Shown: positions 36,302 to 44,774 of the stretch, in pieces
Layout of the letters: every line of letters starts with the position of its first letter
Position numbering within the stretch: the stretch's first letter is position 1
Origin: Sphingomicrobium clamense
GTDB lineage: Bacteria; Pseudomonadota; Alphaproteobacteria; Sphingomonadales; Sphingomonadaceae
Direction: 5' to 3'
Length of the DNA stretch: 64,000 nucleotides
Assembly: GCF_019264355.1 (NCBI RefSeq)
Contig: NZ_JAHVAH010000001.1
Span: 1,720,001 to 1,784,000 of the forward strand
Translations under genes and position numbers: made by a program
The notes under the pieces: generated by a model
Seen by the model: the letters and a program-made list of their open reading frames with translations, nothing else
What the model was told of the DNA's origin: nothing
Database searches by the model: none

Positions 36302-38004
36302 CGCTGATCCTGCTGCTCGCCTATCTGGGCGGCATCCTCACTATTCTTTCGCCCTGCATCCTGCCGGTGCTACCCTTCGTGTTCGCGCGCGCGGACAAGC
36401 CGTTCCTGCGCCATGGCCTGCCCATGCTGGCGGGGATGGCGGTGACCTTTGCGGGCGTTGCCACCCTCACCGCCTTCGCGGGCGAGTGGGCGGTCGGCGC
36501 GAATAATGCCGGGCGCTATATCGCGCTCGCCATCATGAGCTTGTTCGCGCTCATGCTGATCGTGCCCTCGCTCGCCGATCGCGTTATGGCGCCCGTCGCC
36601 AACCTCGGCAATCGCCTGTCGGGCAGCGAGGATGGCGGCCCGGCGGGCAGCGCGCTGCTCGGAGTCGCCACGGGACTGCTCTGGGCACCCTGCGCGGGCC
36701 CGATCCTCGGTCTTATCCTCACCGGCGCCGCGCTCTCGGGCGCGAGCGGCGAAACCGCGTTGCTGCTGTTAGCCTACTCCGCAGGCGCGGCGACCAGTCT
36801 TGCAGGCGCACTGCTCGTGGGCGGCAAACTCTATGCGAAGATGAAAGCCTCGCTTGGCGCCGGACAGGCGATCCGTAAGGCGCTCGGCGTGCTGATCCTC
36901 GTCGCAGTCGCCGCGATCGCGCTGGGTCTCGACACGCGCGTGCTTGCACGCCTTTCGGCAGGCCCCACTAACCAGATCGAACAGGGCCTCGCCAAGGTGC
37001 TGGGCATGGAGAGCCGCGACCTTACCACCGCGCTCGACGATGGCCCGCTCCCCGACGAGGAACCTTGGCCCGGCCTCGAGGGCGGCACGCTGTGGCTCGA
37101 CGGCACCCCGCTCACCCCTGCCGACCTCGACGGCAAGGTCGTGCTGGTCGACTTCTGGACCTATAGCTGCATCAATTGCGTACGCACCGCGCCCTTCGTC
37201 GAGGCCTGGCACCAGCGCTACGAGGATGATGGGCTCGTCATCGTCGGCGTCCACACCCCCGAATTCGCATTTGAGCGCGATGCCGACAATGTCCGCAAGG
37301 CGGTGCGCGACCAGCGCATCACCTACGAAGTCGTGCTCGACAATAACTGGGCGATCTGGCGCGCCTTCGAAAACCGTTTCTGGCCGGCGCATTACTTGCG
37401 CGATGCTGGGGGACGCCTGCGCTACCATCATTTCGGCGAAGGCGGGCACATGGAAACCGAGTTGGCGATCCGCAAATTGCTGGTCGAGGCCGGCGCCGAC
37501 CTCTCTCCCGAATGGTCCGACGCCGCACTCGACGATCGCCAGATGCAGGCCGACTTCAAGCGGATCGGCACGCGCGAGACTTATCTCGGCTGGAAACGCG
37601 CGAAGAACTTCGCGTCTCCCGGCGGCTTCGCCCAGGACGAAACCAAACTCTACAGGCCGGCAGAGCTTGCCGACAACGAATGGTCCCTGTCGGGCGTCTG
37701 GCAGGTCGAACGCCAACGCGCCATCGCCGGCGAAATCAATCCAGTCCTGTCGATCAACTTTTCCGCGCGCGATGCCAATCTCGTGCTCACCAGTATCGAC
37801 GGCCAGCCCAAGCGCGGCCGCATCCAGCTCGACGGCGAGGCACCTGGTGCCGACGCCGGTGTCGACGTCGCACCCGACGGCAGCTTCACCATCGACGGCC
37901 AACGCGTCTACCAGCTCGTGCGACAGTCGGATGGCGCGCGTCGTCGCCTGCTGACCATTGCACTGGAAGACGGCACGGCAGCCTACGCCTTCACCTTTGG
38001 TTAG
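36298..38004 (+). CDS. DipZ-type CcdA/DsbD-like protein with periplasmic thioredoxin domain
   Basis: 568 residues. Residues 1-215 hold about six membrane segments of the CcdA/DsbD-beta type with the conserved PCILPV and LLWAPCAGPILG cysteines. A periplasmic thioredoxin-like domain (about 255-400) has the active site SCINCVRTAPFVEAW. The remaining about 170 residues form the DipZ C-terminal carbohydrate-binding-like domain. It carries electrons from cytoplasmic thioredoxin across the membrane to periplasmic substrates. The coupling to the upstream exported MsrB gene suggests it keeps that enzyme reduced. The usual start is the ATG at 36298; the longer frame to 36193 reads through msrB. Confidence 0.9.
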   Translation: MTLILLLAYLGGILTILSPCILPVLPFVFARADKPFLRHGLPMLAGMAVTFAGVATLTAFAGEWAVGANNAGRYIALAIMSLFALMLIVPSLADRVMAPVANLGNRLSGSEDGGPAGSALLGVATGLLWAPCAGPILGLILTGAALSGASGETALLLLAYSAGAATSLAGALLVGGKLYAKMKASLGAGQAIRKALGVLILVAVAAIALGLDTRVLARLSAGPTNQIEQGLAKVLGMESRDLTTALDDGPLPDEEPWPGLEGGTLWLDGTPLTPADLDGKVVLVDFWTYSCINCVRTAPFVEAWHQRYEDDGLVIVGVHTPEFAFERDADNVRKAVRDQRITYEVVLDNNWAIWRAFENRFWPAHYLRDAGGRLRYHHFGEGGHMETELAIRKLLVEAGADLSPEWSDAALDDRQMQADFKRIGTRETYLGWKRAKNFASPGGFAQDETKLYRPAELADNEWSLSGVWQVERQRAIAGEINPVLSINFSARDANLVLTSIDGQPKRGRIQLDGEAPGADAGVDVAPDGSFTIDGQRVYQLVRQSDGARRRLLTIALEDGTAAYAFTFG

Positions 38005-38124
38005 GTCGCAGAGCATGAACTTCGTTCCCACGAGACTGAGCTTGATAACGGCATCGTTCGTCTCGGAGCGCGCGGCTGGCCTACCCGTTCGTAACGCAAG
38101 CCGCCCGGCTTAGCTTCGCGCAAA

Positions 38125-38152
38125 CGAAAAAGGGCGACCCGATGGCCGCCCT
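38125..38152 (-). terminator. Terminator of the exbB-exbD-exbD operon
   Basis: On the minus strand AGGGCGGC and GGTCGCCCT pair closely, with a short central loop, then CTTTTTCG. It begins 27 bases past the last exbD stop. Confidence 0.75.
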
Positions 38153-38178
38153 GATCCTTGGTTCCGTGTGCCCGAAAC

Positions 38179-38607
38179 CTATTCGAAATTCATATAGGCT
38201 TCGTTGCCCACAAACCCCATCTTCTGTACTTCCGCGCGCTTGGTCACGGCGAGCACTTCGTCGACCAGCTCGTAGCGGGCCTCGGGTTCGGGCTGCAGGT
38301 GCAGCTCGGGAACCGGGACCATCTGCTGCGAGATGTCGAGGAACTGGCGCAACTGGATGAGATTCACCGGCGCGCCGTTCCACAGCACATCGCTGCTCTG
38401 CGTGACCACGATCTTGTTCTTGACCGGGTCGACCGGCGGCGGTGTATTCGATCCATCGTCCTGCGGAAGGTCGATCTTCACCGCGTGGCTCTGGATCGGG
38501 ATGGTGATGATGAACATAATGAGCAGAACCAGCATGACGTCGATCAACGGCGTCGTGTTGATGTCCATCATCGGTTCGCCATCTTCGCTAAGCGTAGCAG
38601 CAGCCAT
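38179..38607 (-). CDS. exbD: Biopolymer transport protein ExbD (second copy)
   Basis: 142 residues. A single membrane helix near the N-terminus carries DINTTPLIDVMLVLLIMFIITIPI with the essential Asp, followed by a periplasmic domain. It is the proton-conducting partner of ExbB in TonB energisation. It lacks the MSDINTTPLVDV duplicate's acidic leader and starts AATLSEDGEPMMD. It is the last gene of the exbB-exbD-exbD run, just before a terminator. Confidence 0.92.
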   Translation of the reverse strand: MAAATLSEDGEPMMDINTTPLIDVMLVLLIMFIITIPIQSHAVKIDLPQDDGSNTPPPVDPVKNKIVVTQSSDVLWNGAPVNLIQLRQFLDISQQMVPVPELHLQPEPEARYELVDEVLAVTKRAEVQKMGFVGNEAYMNFE

Positions 38608-38623
38608 TGCTTAAATCCTTAAT

Positions 38624-39112
38624 CTAGAGGCGTTCGACAGCGGTACCGGCAGGCGGTTCGGAGATGAAGCCGACCCGCGCGAAACCTGCGCGCTGCATGG
38701 TGAAGATCGCGCCGCCGATGCACTTGTAGGGTGTATCGATATCGCCGCGGATATGCGCTTCGGGCATATTCTCGTCGGTGATGTTGTCGACACCGCCGAC
38801 CCGTTCGATCTCTTCTTCGAGCTTGGCCACCGCACGATCGAGCAGCTCGTCGCTGCTGAGTCGGGTGAGGTCCCAGTACACGTTGCACTGGCCATTCTCG
38901 TAATTGACCGAGAGGTTGACGTTTTCCGGCTTGGTATCGGTCGGCTCATAGACGACCTGCGGCAAGCGCACGGGGACCGTGTCGAGCACGATCGGGATCG
39001 CGATCAGAAAGATGATGAGGAGAACCAACATAACGTCGACGAGCGGCGTCGTGTTGATGTCGGACATCGGAATGTCCTCGCCCGACTGTTCCATTCCTAC
39101 GTTCATACCCAT
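38624..39112 (-). CDS. exbD: Biopolymer transport protein ExbD (first copy)
   Basis: 162 residues. The N-terminal helix shows DINTTPLVDVMLVLLIIFLIAIPI with the conserved membrane Asp. The periplasmic part is longer than in the next copy, with a central insertion around NENMPEAHIRGDIDTPYKC. Two ExbDs with one ExbB are common in alphaproteobacteria and may form a heteromeric motor. It sits between exbB (99-base gap) and the second exbD (16-base gap). Confidence 0.92.
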   Translation of the reverse strand: MGMNVGMEQSGEDIPMSDINTTPLVDVMLVLLIIFLIAIPIVLDTVPVRLPQVVYEPTDTKPENVNLSVNYENGQCNVYWDLTRLSSDELLDRAVAKLEEEIERVGGVDNITDENMPEAHIRGDIDTPYKCIGGAIFTMQRAGFARVGFISEPPAGTAVERL

Positions 39113-39211
39113 AGGGCGGTCTCTCTCTTCAAAAGTTCAGATGCGTAAGGACGGTTCTAGCGGGCAGGATCCGGTCGCGGATCGGCCGGACCCTGCCGCT
39201 GGAAGTCGTTC

Positions 39212-39997
39212 TTAGCTGCCGGGCTTGACCGGCGTACCGCCAGTGGTCGTGCCGGGCTTCGGCGCGGCCGTCGGGGCAGGCTTCTTGGCGGCCGGGGCCG
39301 ACATGGCAGGCTTCACCTGGCCGTTCGACATGATGTAGCCGTGAACGTCGTTGGTGAAGGCCGAAAGGTCTTCCATGATCGACTTGTTACGACGGATCAG
39401 CCAGTTGTAGGCGAGCACCGCGGGCACCGCGACGACGAGGCCGAGCGCGGTCATGATGAGCGCTTCACCGACCGGGCCGGCAACCGTCGAGATCGAGGCC
39501 TGACCGGCAGCACCGATCTTCACGAGCGCGCGGTAGATGCCGACAACGGTACCGAACAGGCCGATGAACGGCGCCGTCGAACCAACCGTCGCGAGAAAGG
39601 CGAGGCCTTCGCCGAGGCGGCTGTTGATCGAGCCCTTCGAACGCTCGAGCGAACCGAGCATCCAGTCATGCTGGTCGACCGGGTTGGTCAGCTTGTTGTG
39701 CTGTTCGTCAGCGAGGATCGCGTCCTCGACGATGGCGCGATAGGCGCTCTTCTTCTCGAGCTTGCCCGAGGCTTCCTTGAGGTTCGCCGAGTTCCAGAAG
39801 TTGGCGCGAACCTTGTTGGCCTGGCTCATGATCTTCTGCTGCTGCAGAAGCTTGGTGAACAGGATGTAAAAGGTGCCGACGCTCATCAGCACGAGGATGG
39901 CAAAGGTTGCGATCGCGATCGGACCGCCTTCACGAAGCGCAGCCTGGAGACCGTAGGGGTTCTCTTCGACGGCTGCAGCGAGGATCAGTTCAAGCAT
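39212..39997 (-). CDS. exbB: MotA/TolQ/ExbB proton-channel protein
   Basis: 261 residues with three membrane segments (about 25-48, 140-165, 178-200). The family region TVGSTAPFIGLFGTVVGIYRALVKIGAAGQ and VGEALIMTALGLVVAVPAVLAYNWL is unmistakable. It forms the stator that drives TonB. The C-terminus is a Pro/Ala/Thr-rich tail. It follows tonB in the order tonB-exbB-exbD-exbD. Confidence 0.94.
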   Translation of the reverse strand: MLELILAAAVEENPYGLQAALREGGPIAIATFAILVLMSVGTFYILFTKLLQQQKIMSQANKVRANFWNSANLKEASGKLEKKSAYRAIVEDAILADEQHNKLTNPVDQHDWMLGSLERSKGSINSRLGEGLAFLATVGSTAPFIGLFGTVVGIYRALVKIGAAGQASISTVAGPVGEALIMTALGLVVAVPAVLAYNWLIRRNKSIMEDLSAFTNDVHGYIMSNGQVKPAMSAPAAKKPAPTAAPKPGTTTGGTPVKPGS

Positions 39998-40028
39998 ATT
40001 GGTTTCCTAGCTTGGTAAGAAAATTGAT

Positions 40029-40700
40029 TTAACGACGAGGGATTTCCCAGCGGATCGGCGGAGTATTGTACGTTCCCTGGACCTTGGCACCCGAGCTGTC
40101 GGTAGCCGGGTCGAACCGGGCGCGACGCTGCAGCAGGCGGCAGGTCGTGTCGTCCAGCAGCGACGATCCCGACGACTGCGTGACCGTACAAGCCGAAACG
40201 CGACCACGCGTATCGATCGTCAGGCGGGCGCGGACCGTGCCTTGCTCTTCGTTACGAAGCGCGCGGCTGGGATAATCGTCGGTCGAGAACAGACCACGCA
40301 CGTCACCGCGCGGGTTGGCCGGTTCGATCCTGGGCGGCGGCGGCGCGGGAGGCGCCGGCGGCGCGACCGGAGCGGTCGGCGTAACTACCGGAGGCGGTGC
40401 CACGCGCGCGGTGGTGACCGGCGGCGGCAGGACGTTGGTACGCACGATCGGCGGCGGGGCGACGACCGGCGGAGGAGTTTCCACCTGCGGCTGTTCGGGC
40501 GGCGGGGGAGGTGGTTCCTCGGGCGGGGGCGGCGGCTCTTCTTCGACGTTGAAAGTCTTGAGGTCTTCCGCAACGTTCTTGACCACATTTGCGGCAAGGC
40601 CGGTGACCAGAACGTAGCCCAAGACCACGTGGAGCAGCGCCACGATGATGATCGGGCCGGTACGGTTGGCCTTCATCTCTCTGCGTTGGGCGTAGGACAT
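40029..40700 (-). CDS. tonB: Energy transducer TonB
   Basis: 223 residues. A single N-terminal membrane helix (about 18-36) is followed by a long Pro/Glu then Pro/Val-rich periplasm-spanning linker (about 50-125) and the C-terminal TonB fold (about 140-220): YPSRALRNEEQGTVRARLTIDTRGRVSACTVTQSSGS. It couples proton motive force to outer-membrane receptors. The gene is first in the TonB operon; ExbB follows after 31 bases. A 181-base gene-poor gap lies upstream before folB. Confidence 0.94.
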   Translation of the reverse strand: MSYAQRREMKANRTGPIIIVALLHVVLGYVLVTGLAANVVKNVAEDLKTFNVEEEPPPPPEEPPPPPPEQPQVETPPPVVAPPPIVRTNVLPPPVTTARVAPPPVVTPTAPVAPPAPPAPPPPRIEPANPRGDVRGLFSTDDYPSRALRNEEQGTVRARLTIDTRGRVSACTVTQSSGSSLLDDTTCRLLQRRARFDPATDSSGAKVQGTYNTPPIRWEIPRR

Positions 40701-40881
40701 TACGTCACTTCTCTCCTCGGCTTCCGCGGGTGGCTCCGCGGTTGTGTCGTTCCAGCGGGGCGCTGGACGATCACAGGATCATGAAATGCCGTGTACTAAG
40801 GTTACATTCGGCAATGGTGGGCTTCCTTATAGGTGGAAAATGGGCGTGGCAACGCATTTGTTCCCAATCCGACAGTGCGTG

Positions 40882-41298
40882 TCACTTCGTCGGCGGAACG
40901 ACTTCGAACGAGCAAAGTTCGACCCCAACCCCTTGCGCATCTTCGTAAATATCGGGCTTTTCGGAACGCACGCGTAATGCCTTCACGCCGTGAAGCGCGC
41001 CCACGCGGTCGAAAATTTCGCCGACCAGCGTTTCCTGCAAATTCCAGCGCCTCGTCTGGGCGATGCGAATCACTTCGCGGCGCAGAAAGTCATAGTCCCA
41101 CGCCTGCTGCGGATCGTCCTCGTGATTGGCCGCCGGATCCTCCAGCCACAGCTCGACGCTGACGATCAGTCGTTGCGGCGTGCCGATCTCGAAGTCATGA
41201 AAGCCGATGTCGGCTTCGACCTCGAGCCGGTCGAGCAGGATGCTCCGGCTCTTGGGCACCAGCCGCTTGATCCCGTCCAGTTTCACAGGGCCGCTCAT
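40882..41298 (-). CDS. folB: Dihydroneopterin aldolase
   Basis: 138 residues of tunnelling fold: LLDRLEVEADIGFHDFEIGTPQRLIVSVELWLED and the SEKPDIYEDAQGVGVELC end are FolB-like. It cleaves 7,8-dihydroneopterin in folate synthesis. Its start overlaps the upstream SDR gene by four bases, so the two are coupled. The N-terminal 20 residues are an addition to the core family. Confidence 0.88.
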   Translation of the reverse strand: MSGPVKLDGIKRLVPKSRSILLDRLEVEADIGFHDFEIGTPQRLIVSVELWLEDPAANHEDDPQQAWDYDFLRREVIRIAQTRRWNLQETLVGEIFDRVGALHGVKALRVRSEKPDIYEDAQGVGVELCSFEVVPPTK

Positions 41299-42026
41299 TC
41301 ATCCTCCACATCGATAAAGGCCACGTCGCGCGGCAAGGCAAGAAAGCGCTGGCCGGCATCGAGGGTCAGGGTCTCGCCGGTCACGCCCGGCGCGTCGATC
41401 AGGTAGCGCAGCGCGCCGACCAGTTCCCCGGGCTCGACCCCGTGGCCGAGCGGGTTGAGGTCGTGGACCATCTCGAAGTCGTTTTCTTCCATGTCGCCCG
41501 AGGGCAGCATCAGGGCGGGCGCGATCGCATTCACGCGTACGCCTGCGCCTGCCCACGCGCGCGCGGCTATATCGGTCCACCCCGCCAGCGCGGATTTCGA
41601 AAGCGTATAGCTGAGATAATCGGGGTTGGGCGCGGCGAGCTTGGCATCCAGGATATTGACGATCATCGCCTCGCCGCCCTCATGGGCATCGGCGAACGCC
41701 TCGGCGATCAGCGCGGGCGCGCGCACGTTGACCGCCATGTGCGCCTCGAACTCGTCTGATGACAGGCTGCCCAGCGAGTCTTCGGCAAAGCGCGCCGCGA
41801 CATTGACCAGCAGGCTCGGCGCCTCCCCCTCGACCTGCGCGTAGAGATTCGTGCCGATGTCGGGGCGCGACAGGTCGCCCGCGATACGCTCGACGCCATC
41901 GGGCACCGGGTCGTTTTGATCGCGCACCTGGCCGATCACGCGCCAGCCATCGTCGCGCAATGCCTCGGCAACGGTTTTGCCGATGCGCGCCTTGACGCCA
42001 GTCACGAGTGCGGTGCCGCGGTTCAT
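41295..42026 (-). CDS. Short-chain dehydrogenase (pteridine-reductase-like)
   Basis: 243 residues. The Rossmann start ALVTGVKARIGKTVAEAL, NVAARFAEDSL and the YLSYTLSKSALAGWTDIAAR (Tyr-x-x-x-Lys) identify an SDR. Pairing with folB by an ATGA overlap suggests reduction of a pterin, as in FolM/pteridine reductase; that is inference from context. Start at ATG 42026 (MNRGTALVTG); a 12-residue longer frame is possible. It is divergent from the DUF1285 gene (66-base gap). Confidence 0.86.
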   Translation of the reverse strand: MNRGTALVTGVKARIGKTVAEALRDDGWRVIGQVRDQNDPVPDGVERIAGDLSRPDIGTNLYAQVEGEAPSLLVNVAARFAEDSLGSLSSDEFEAHMAVNVRAPALIAEAFADAHEGGEAMIVNILDAKLAAPNPDYLSYTLSKSALAGWTDIAARAWAGAGVRVNAIAPALMLPSGDMEENDFEMVHDLNPLGHGVEPGELVGALRYLIDAPGVTGETLTLDAGQRFLALPRDVAFIDVEDE

Positions 42027-42092
42027 GGCCCGCCCCATGCCCGCTTCGCCGCGCACTGGCAATAAGCGGCGCGGCGCCCTATCTGCTGATCA

Positions 42093-42650
42093 ATGCCCGA
42101 AACCAAGCCCTCCGTCAGTCTGGCCGGCCAGTCGCTCGCAGCCATCGCCAAGGCGATCGAAGAGCGCGGCAGCGCGCCGGTCGACCAGTGGAACCCGACC
42201 CACTGCGGCGACAGCGAGATGAAGATCCTTCGCGACGGCACCTGGCTCCACCAGGGCAGCCCCATCACGCGCCCCGCCATGGTCCGCCTTCTCTCCACCG
42301 TGTTGCGTCGCGAGGAAGATGGCAGCCACGTGCTCGTAACCCCCGTCGAGAAACTCACGATCGAGGTGGAACGCACCGCCTTTCGCGCCATCGCGATGAC
42401 GATGGAAGGGGCTGGCGAAGATCGCCGCATCGCCTTCGAACTCGACAGCGGCGATGCCGTGATCGCCGGCCCCGACCACGCCATTTCGGTGATCGAAGAG
42501 GAGGACGGCCCCTCACCTCGCGTCCATGTCCGGCACGGGCTAGAAGCCGAAATCGCCCGCCCGCTTTATTACAAACTTGCCGAGACCGCGCTGGCCGAAG
42601 AGGCCAAGGGCGTCTGGTCCGACGGTGTCTTCTTCAGTCTGGAACCATGA
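42093..42650 (+). CDS. DUF1285 protein
   Basis: 185 residues of the DUF1285 family: PVDQWNPTHCGDSEMKILRDGTWLHQGSPI at the N-terminus and PLYYKLAETALAEE near the C-terminus. A structure-only family with no known reaction. It heads a three-gene run with a NUDIX and the CCA-transferase genes; both junctions overlap (ATGA and GTGA), so the order is strongly coupled and recurs in alphaproteobacteria. Confidence 0.85.
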   Translation: MPETKPSVSLAGQSLAAIAKAIEERGSAPVDQWNPTHCGDSEMKILRDGTWLHQGSPITRPAMVRLLSTVLRREEDGSHVLVTPVEKLTIEVERTAFRAIAMTMEGAGEDRRIAFELDSGDAVIAGPDHAISVIEEEDGPSPRVHVRHGLEAEIARPLYYKLAETALAEEAKGVWSDGVFFSLEP

Positions 42651-43222
42651 GCTTCGAACTTCAGCTTCGCACCGCGCTTGCCGCCCCGTCCCCCGGCGAG
42701 AGCCAGGACGATCTCGACCCGTCCGAATTTGGCGAAATCACGCCGGCCGCCGTGCTCGTGCCGATCACCAAGCGCGAGCGCCCGGGGCTGATCCTCACCG
42801 TCCGCCACGGCGATTTGCGAAATCATGCCGGTCAGGTCGCTTTTCCCGGCGGCCGGATCGACCCGGGCGAAAGCGACGAGGAAGCCGCGCTGCGCGAAGC
42901 ATGGGAAGAACTCGCCCTGCGCGCGCGCGATGTCGATCTGATCGGCCCGCTTGACCGCTATCTCACCGGCACCGGCTTCGCCGTGACGCCTGTGGTCGGG
43001 CTCGTCACGCCCGACGTCCCGCTCGAACCCAATCCGGGCGAAGTCGAGGAATGGTTCGAGGCGCCGCTTGACCGCCTGCTCGATCCCAAGCACCACCATC
43101 GCGAACGCACCGAATGGAGGGGGCGCATGCGCAACTATTGGCGGATCGATTATGGCGACCGGAATATCTGGGGCGCCACGGCAGGGATGATCGTCGGTTT
43201 GTCCAAGAGGTTCGCCGCGTGA
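42647..43222 (+). CDS. NUDIX hydrolase, CoA-pyrophosphatase type
   Basis: 191 residues. The NUDIX box GGRIDPGESDEEAALREAWEEL is complete and is preceded by the VRHGDLRNHAGQVAFPGG stretch of the CoA diphosphatase (NudL) subgroup. It likely hydrolyses CoA or related nucleotide diphosphates. Start overlaps the DUF1285 stop (ATGA); its own stop overlaps the cca GTG. Confidence 0.92.
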   Translation: MSFELQLRTALAAPSPGESQDDLDPSEFGEITPAAVLVPITKRERPGLILTVRHGDLRNHAGQVAFPGGRIDPGESDEEAALREAWEELALRARDVDLIGPLDRYLTGTGFAVTPVVGLVTPDVPLEPNPGEVEEWFEAPLDRLLDPKHHHRERTEWRGRMRNYWRIDYGDRNIWGATAGMIVGLSKRFAA

Positions 43223-44397
43223 GTTTCGACCTTGTCACCCTGCGCGCGCTGTCCGGCATGGCGCGTCTTCTTTCCGCGCTCGGCGAAGAGGAGGGCGCGG
43301 TCCGCTTCGTCGGCGGTTGCGTTCGTGATCAGCTGCTCGGACTGGACAGCGCCGACATCGATCTCGCGACCACCCACGATCCACACGAAGTCGTGCGGCG
43401 GCTCGAGGCGAAGGGCATTAAGGCGATCCCGACCGGCATTGAACACGGGACGATTACCGCCGTGTCCGACCATACCGTCGTGGAAGTTACGACGCTGCGG
43501 AGCGACGTGTCGACCGACGGCCGCCGTGCCACGGTCGCCTTCACCGACGACTGGAAAGAGGATGCTGCGAGGCGCGATTTCACCTTCAATGCGCTCTTCG
43601 CCGACCCGCTGACCGGGGAGATCAGCGATTATTTCGGCGGTCTCGACGATCTCGAAGCGCGACGTGTCCGTTTCATCGGCACGCCCGAGGCAAGAATCGA
43701 AGAAGATCATCTGCGCATCCTGCGCTTTTTCCGCTTCCACGCCCGCTTCGGCGAAGGCGAGCCCGACGCCGAAGGTCTCGAAGCCTGCGCCCGCAAAGCC
43801 AACAACCTCATGGCGCTGAGCCGCGAGCGGATTGCAGACGAATTGCTCAAGCTCCTCGCGCTCCCGCGGCCCGGCGACACGGTTGCGTTGATGCACGACA
43901 AAGGCATCTTCACGCCCGTCCTGCCCGAAATCGACGCCGACGGCGTAGGCCGCCTGAAAGCGCTGGTCTGGACCGAGGCCGAAACCAATCTCGACCCGCA
44001 CCCGATCCGCCGCCTCGCCGCGCTGCTCCCCGCCGACCCGGCCATCGCGCGCGAGGTTGCGGGGCGCCTCAAGCTGTCCAAAGCGCAGCGGCAGCGTCTT
44101 GTGCTCGCCGCCACGGCTCATGAGGGCACTCAGCGCGCGCTCGCCTATCGCCGCGGCCGGGATGCAGCACTCGATGCGCTCGCGCTGGTTGATGACCGTG
44201 TCGGCATGGCCGACGTCGCCGAATGGGAAATTCCGGTCCTGCCGATCAAGGGCGGCGACCTCATCGAACGCGGCATCAAAAAGGGCCCGCAAGTCGCGAA
44301 GACGTTGCGGGCCCTTGAGGAAGAATGGATCCGGCAGGGATTCCCGGAGGGGACCGGATTCAATACCCTGCTGCAATCCGCCCTCGACAATTCCTAG
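43219..44397 (+). CDS. cca: CCA tRNA nucleotidyltransferase
   Basis: 392 residues from a GTG overlapping the NUDIX stop (GTGA). It adds or repairs 3'-CCA. The head has GGCVRDQLLG and DIDLATT with the catalytic Asp pair, RRDFTFNALF, and LRILRFFRFHARFG. It is a C-terminally extended form. A perfect 12-bp inverted repeat near the 3' end (44281-44316) serves as a terminator on the opposite strand. It is convergent with the PilZ gene. Confidence 0.95.
   Translation: MSFDLVTLRALSGMARLLSALGEEEGAVRFVGGCVRDQLLGLDSADIDLATTHDPHEVVRRLEAKGIKAIPTGIEHGTITAVSDHTVVEVTTLRSDVSTDGRRATVAFTDDWKEDAARRDFTFNALFADPLTGEISDYFGGLDDLEARRVRFIGTPEARIEEDHLRILRFFRFHARFGEGEPDAEGLEACARKANNLMALSRERIADELLKLLALPRPGDTVALMHDKGIFTPVLPEIDADGVGRLKALVWTEAETNLDPHPIRRLAALLPADPAIAREVAGRLKLSKAQRQRLVLAATAHEGTQRALAYRRGRDAALDALALVDDRVGMADVAEWEIPVLPIKGGDLIERGIKKGPQVAKTLRALEEEWIRQGFPEGTGFNTLLQSALDNS
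44278..44316 (-). terminator. Terminator of the PilZ gene embedded within cca
   Basis: On the minus strand AAGGGCCCGCAA (44316-44305) pairs perfectly with TTGCGGGCCCTT (44292-44281) around 12 nt, then continues as TTTTT (44282-44278). It lies 95 bases past the PilZ stop, inside the cca coding region. The other direction has no U-tract. Confidence 0.8.
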
Positions 44398-44410
44398 TCG
44401 CGCGCGCGAC

Positions 44411-44704
44411 CTAGTCGACGTGCCCCTGCGCTTCGATGAAGCGAAGCCCTGCTTCGTTGCCAAGAGCCCAGCGCACCTGGGCGGGCACAGCGCCGGCACG
44501 ACCGACCTTCAGCGTGACGCGCTCGCCGATCATGACGTTTCCGTCGGTGAACAGACGGCAGCCCTCGCGCGAAATATCGGCGACCTTCACCGCCACTTCA
44601 GCGCCCTCGCTGTCGATCAGTACACCCTCATGTTCAACGCGCACGCGCGGCTGGCGCTTCACCTGGCCGGGTTCGCGGCGGAAATCATGGTTTTCGGCAT
44701 TCAT
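44411..44704 (-). CDS. PilZ domain protein
   Basis: 97 residues, one PilZ domain. The c-di-GMP motifs are KRQPRVRV and DISREGCRLF, both close to consensus. It is last in a parC - PAS-GGDEF-EAL - PilZ run on the minus strand and ends at a terminator embedded in the convergent cca gene. As receptor beside a c-di-GMP enzyme gene, it probably reports the local signal. No partner domain. Confidence 0.85.
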   Translation of the reverse strand: MNAENHDFRREPGQVKRQPRVRVEHEGVLIDSEGAEVAVKVADISREGCRLFTDGNVMIGERVTLKVGRAGAVPAQVRWALGNEAGLRFIEAQGHVD

Positions 44705-44774
44705 GATTCAAACTTTCAAACTCTGGTCGCAGAGTCGCCCCCCGGCGACCTATGCAAAAACTAATCAATGCTAG

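Noticed and set aside
36769..38031. 420-codon antisense frame over the DipZ gene
   Set aside because: High-GC shadow of a well-supported gene.
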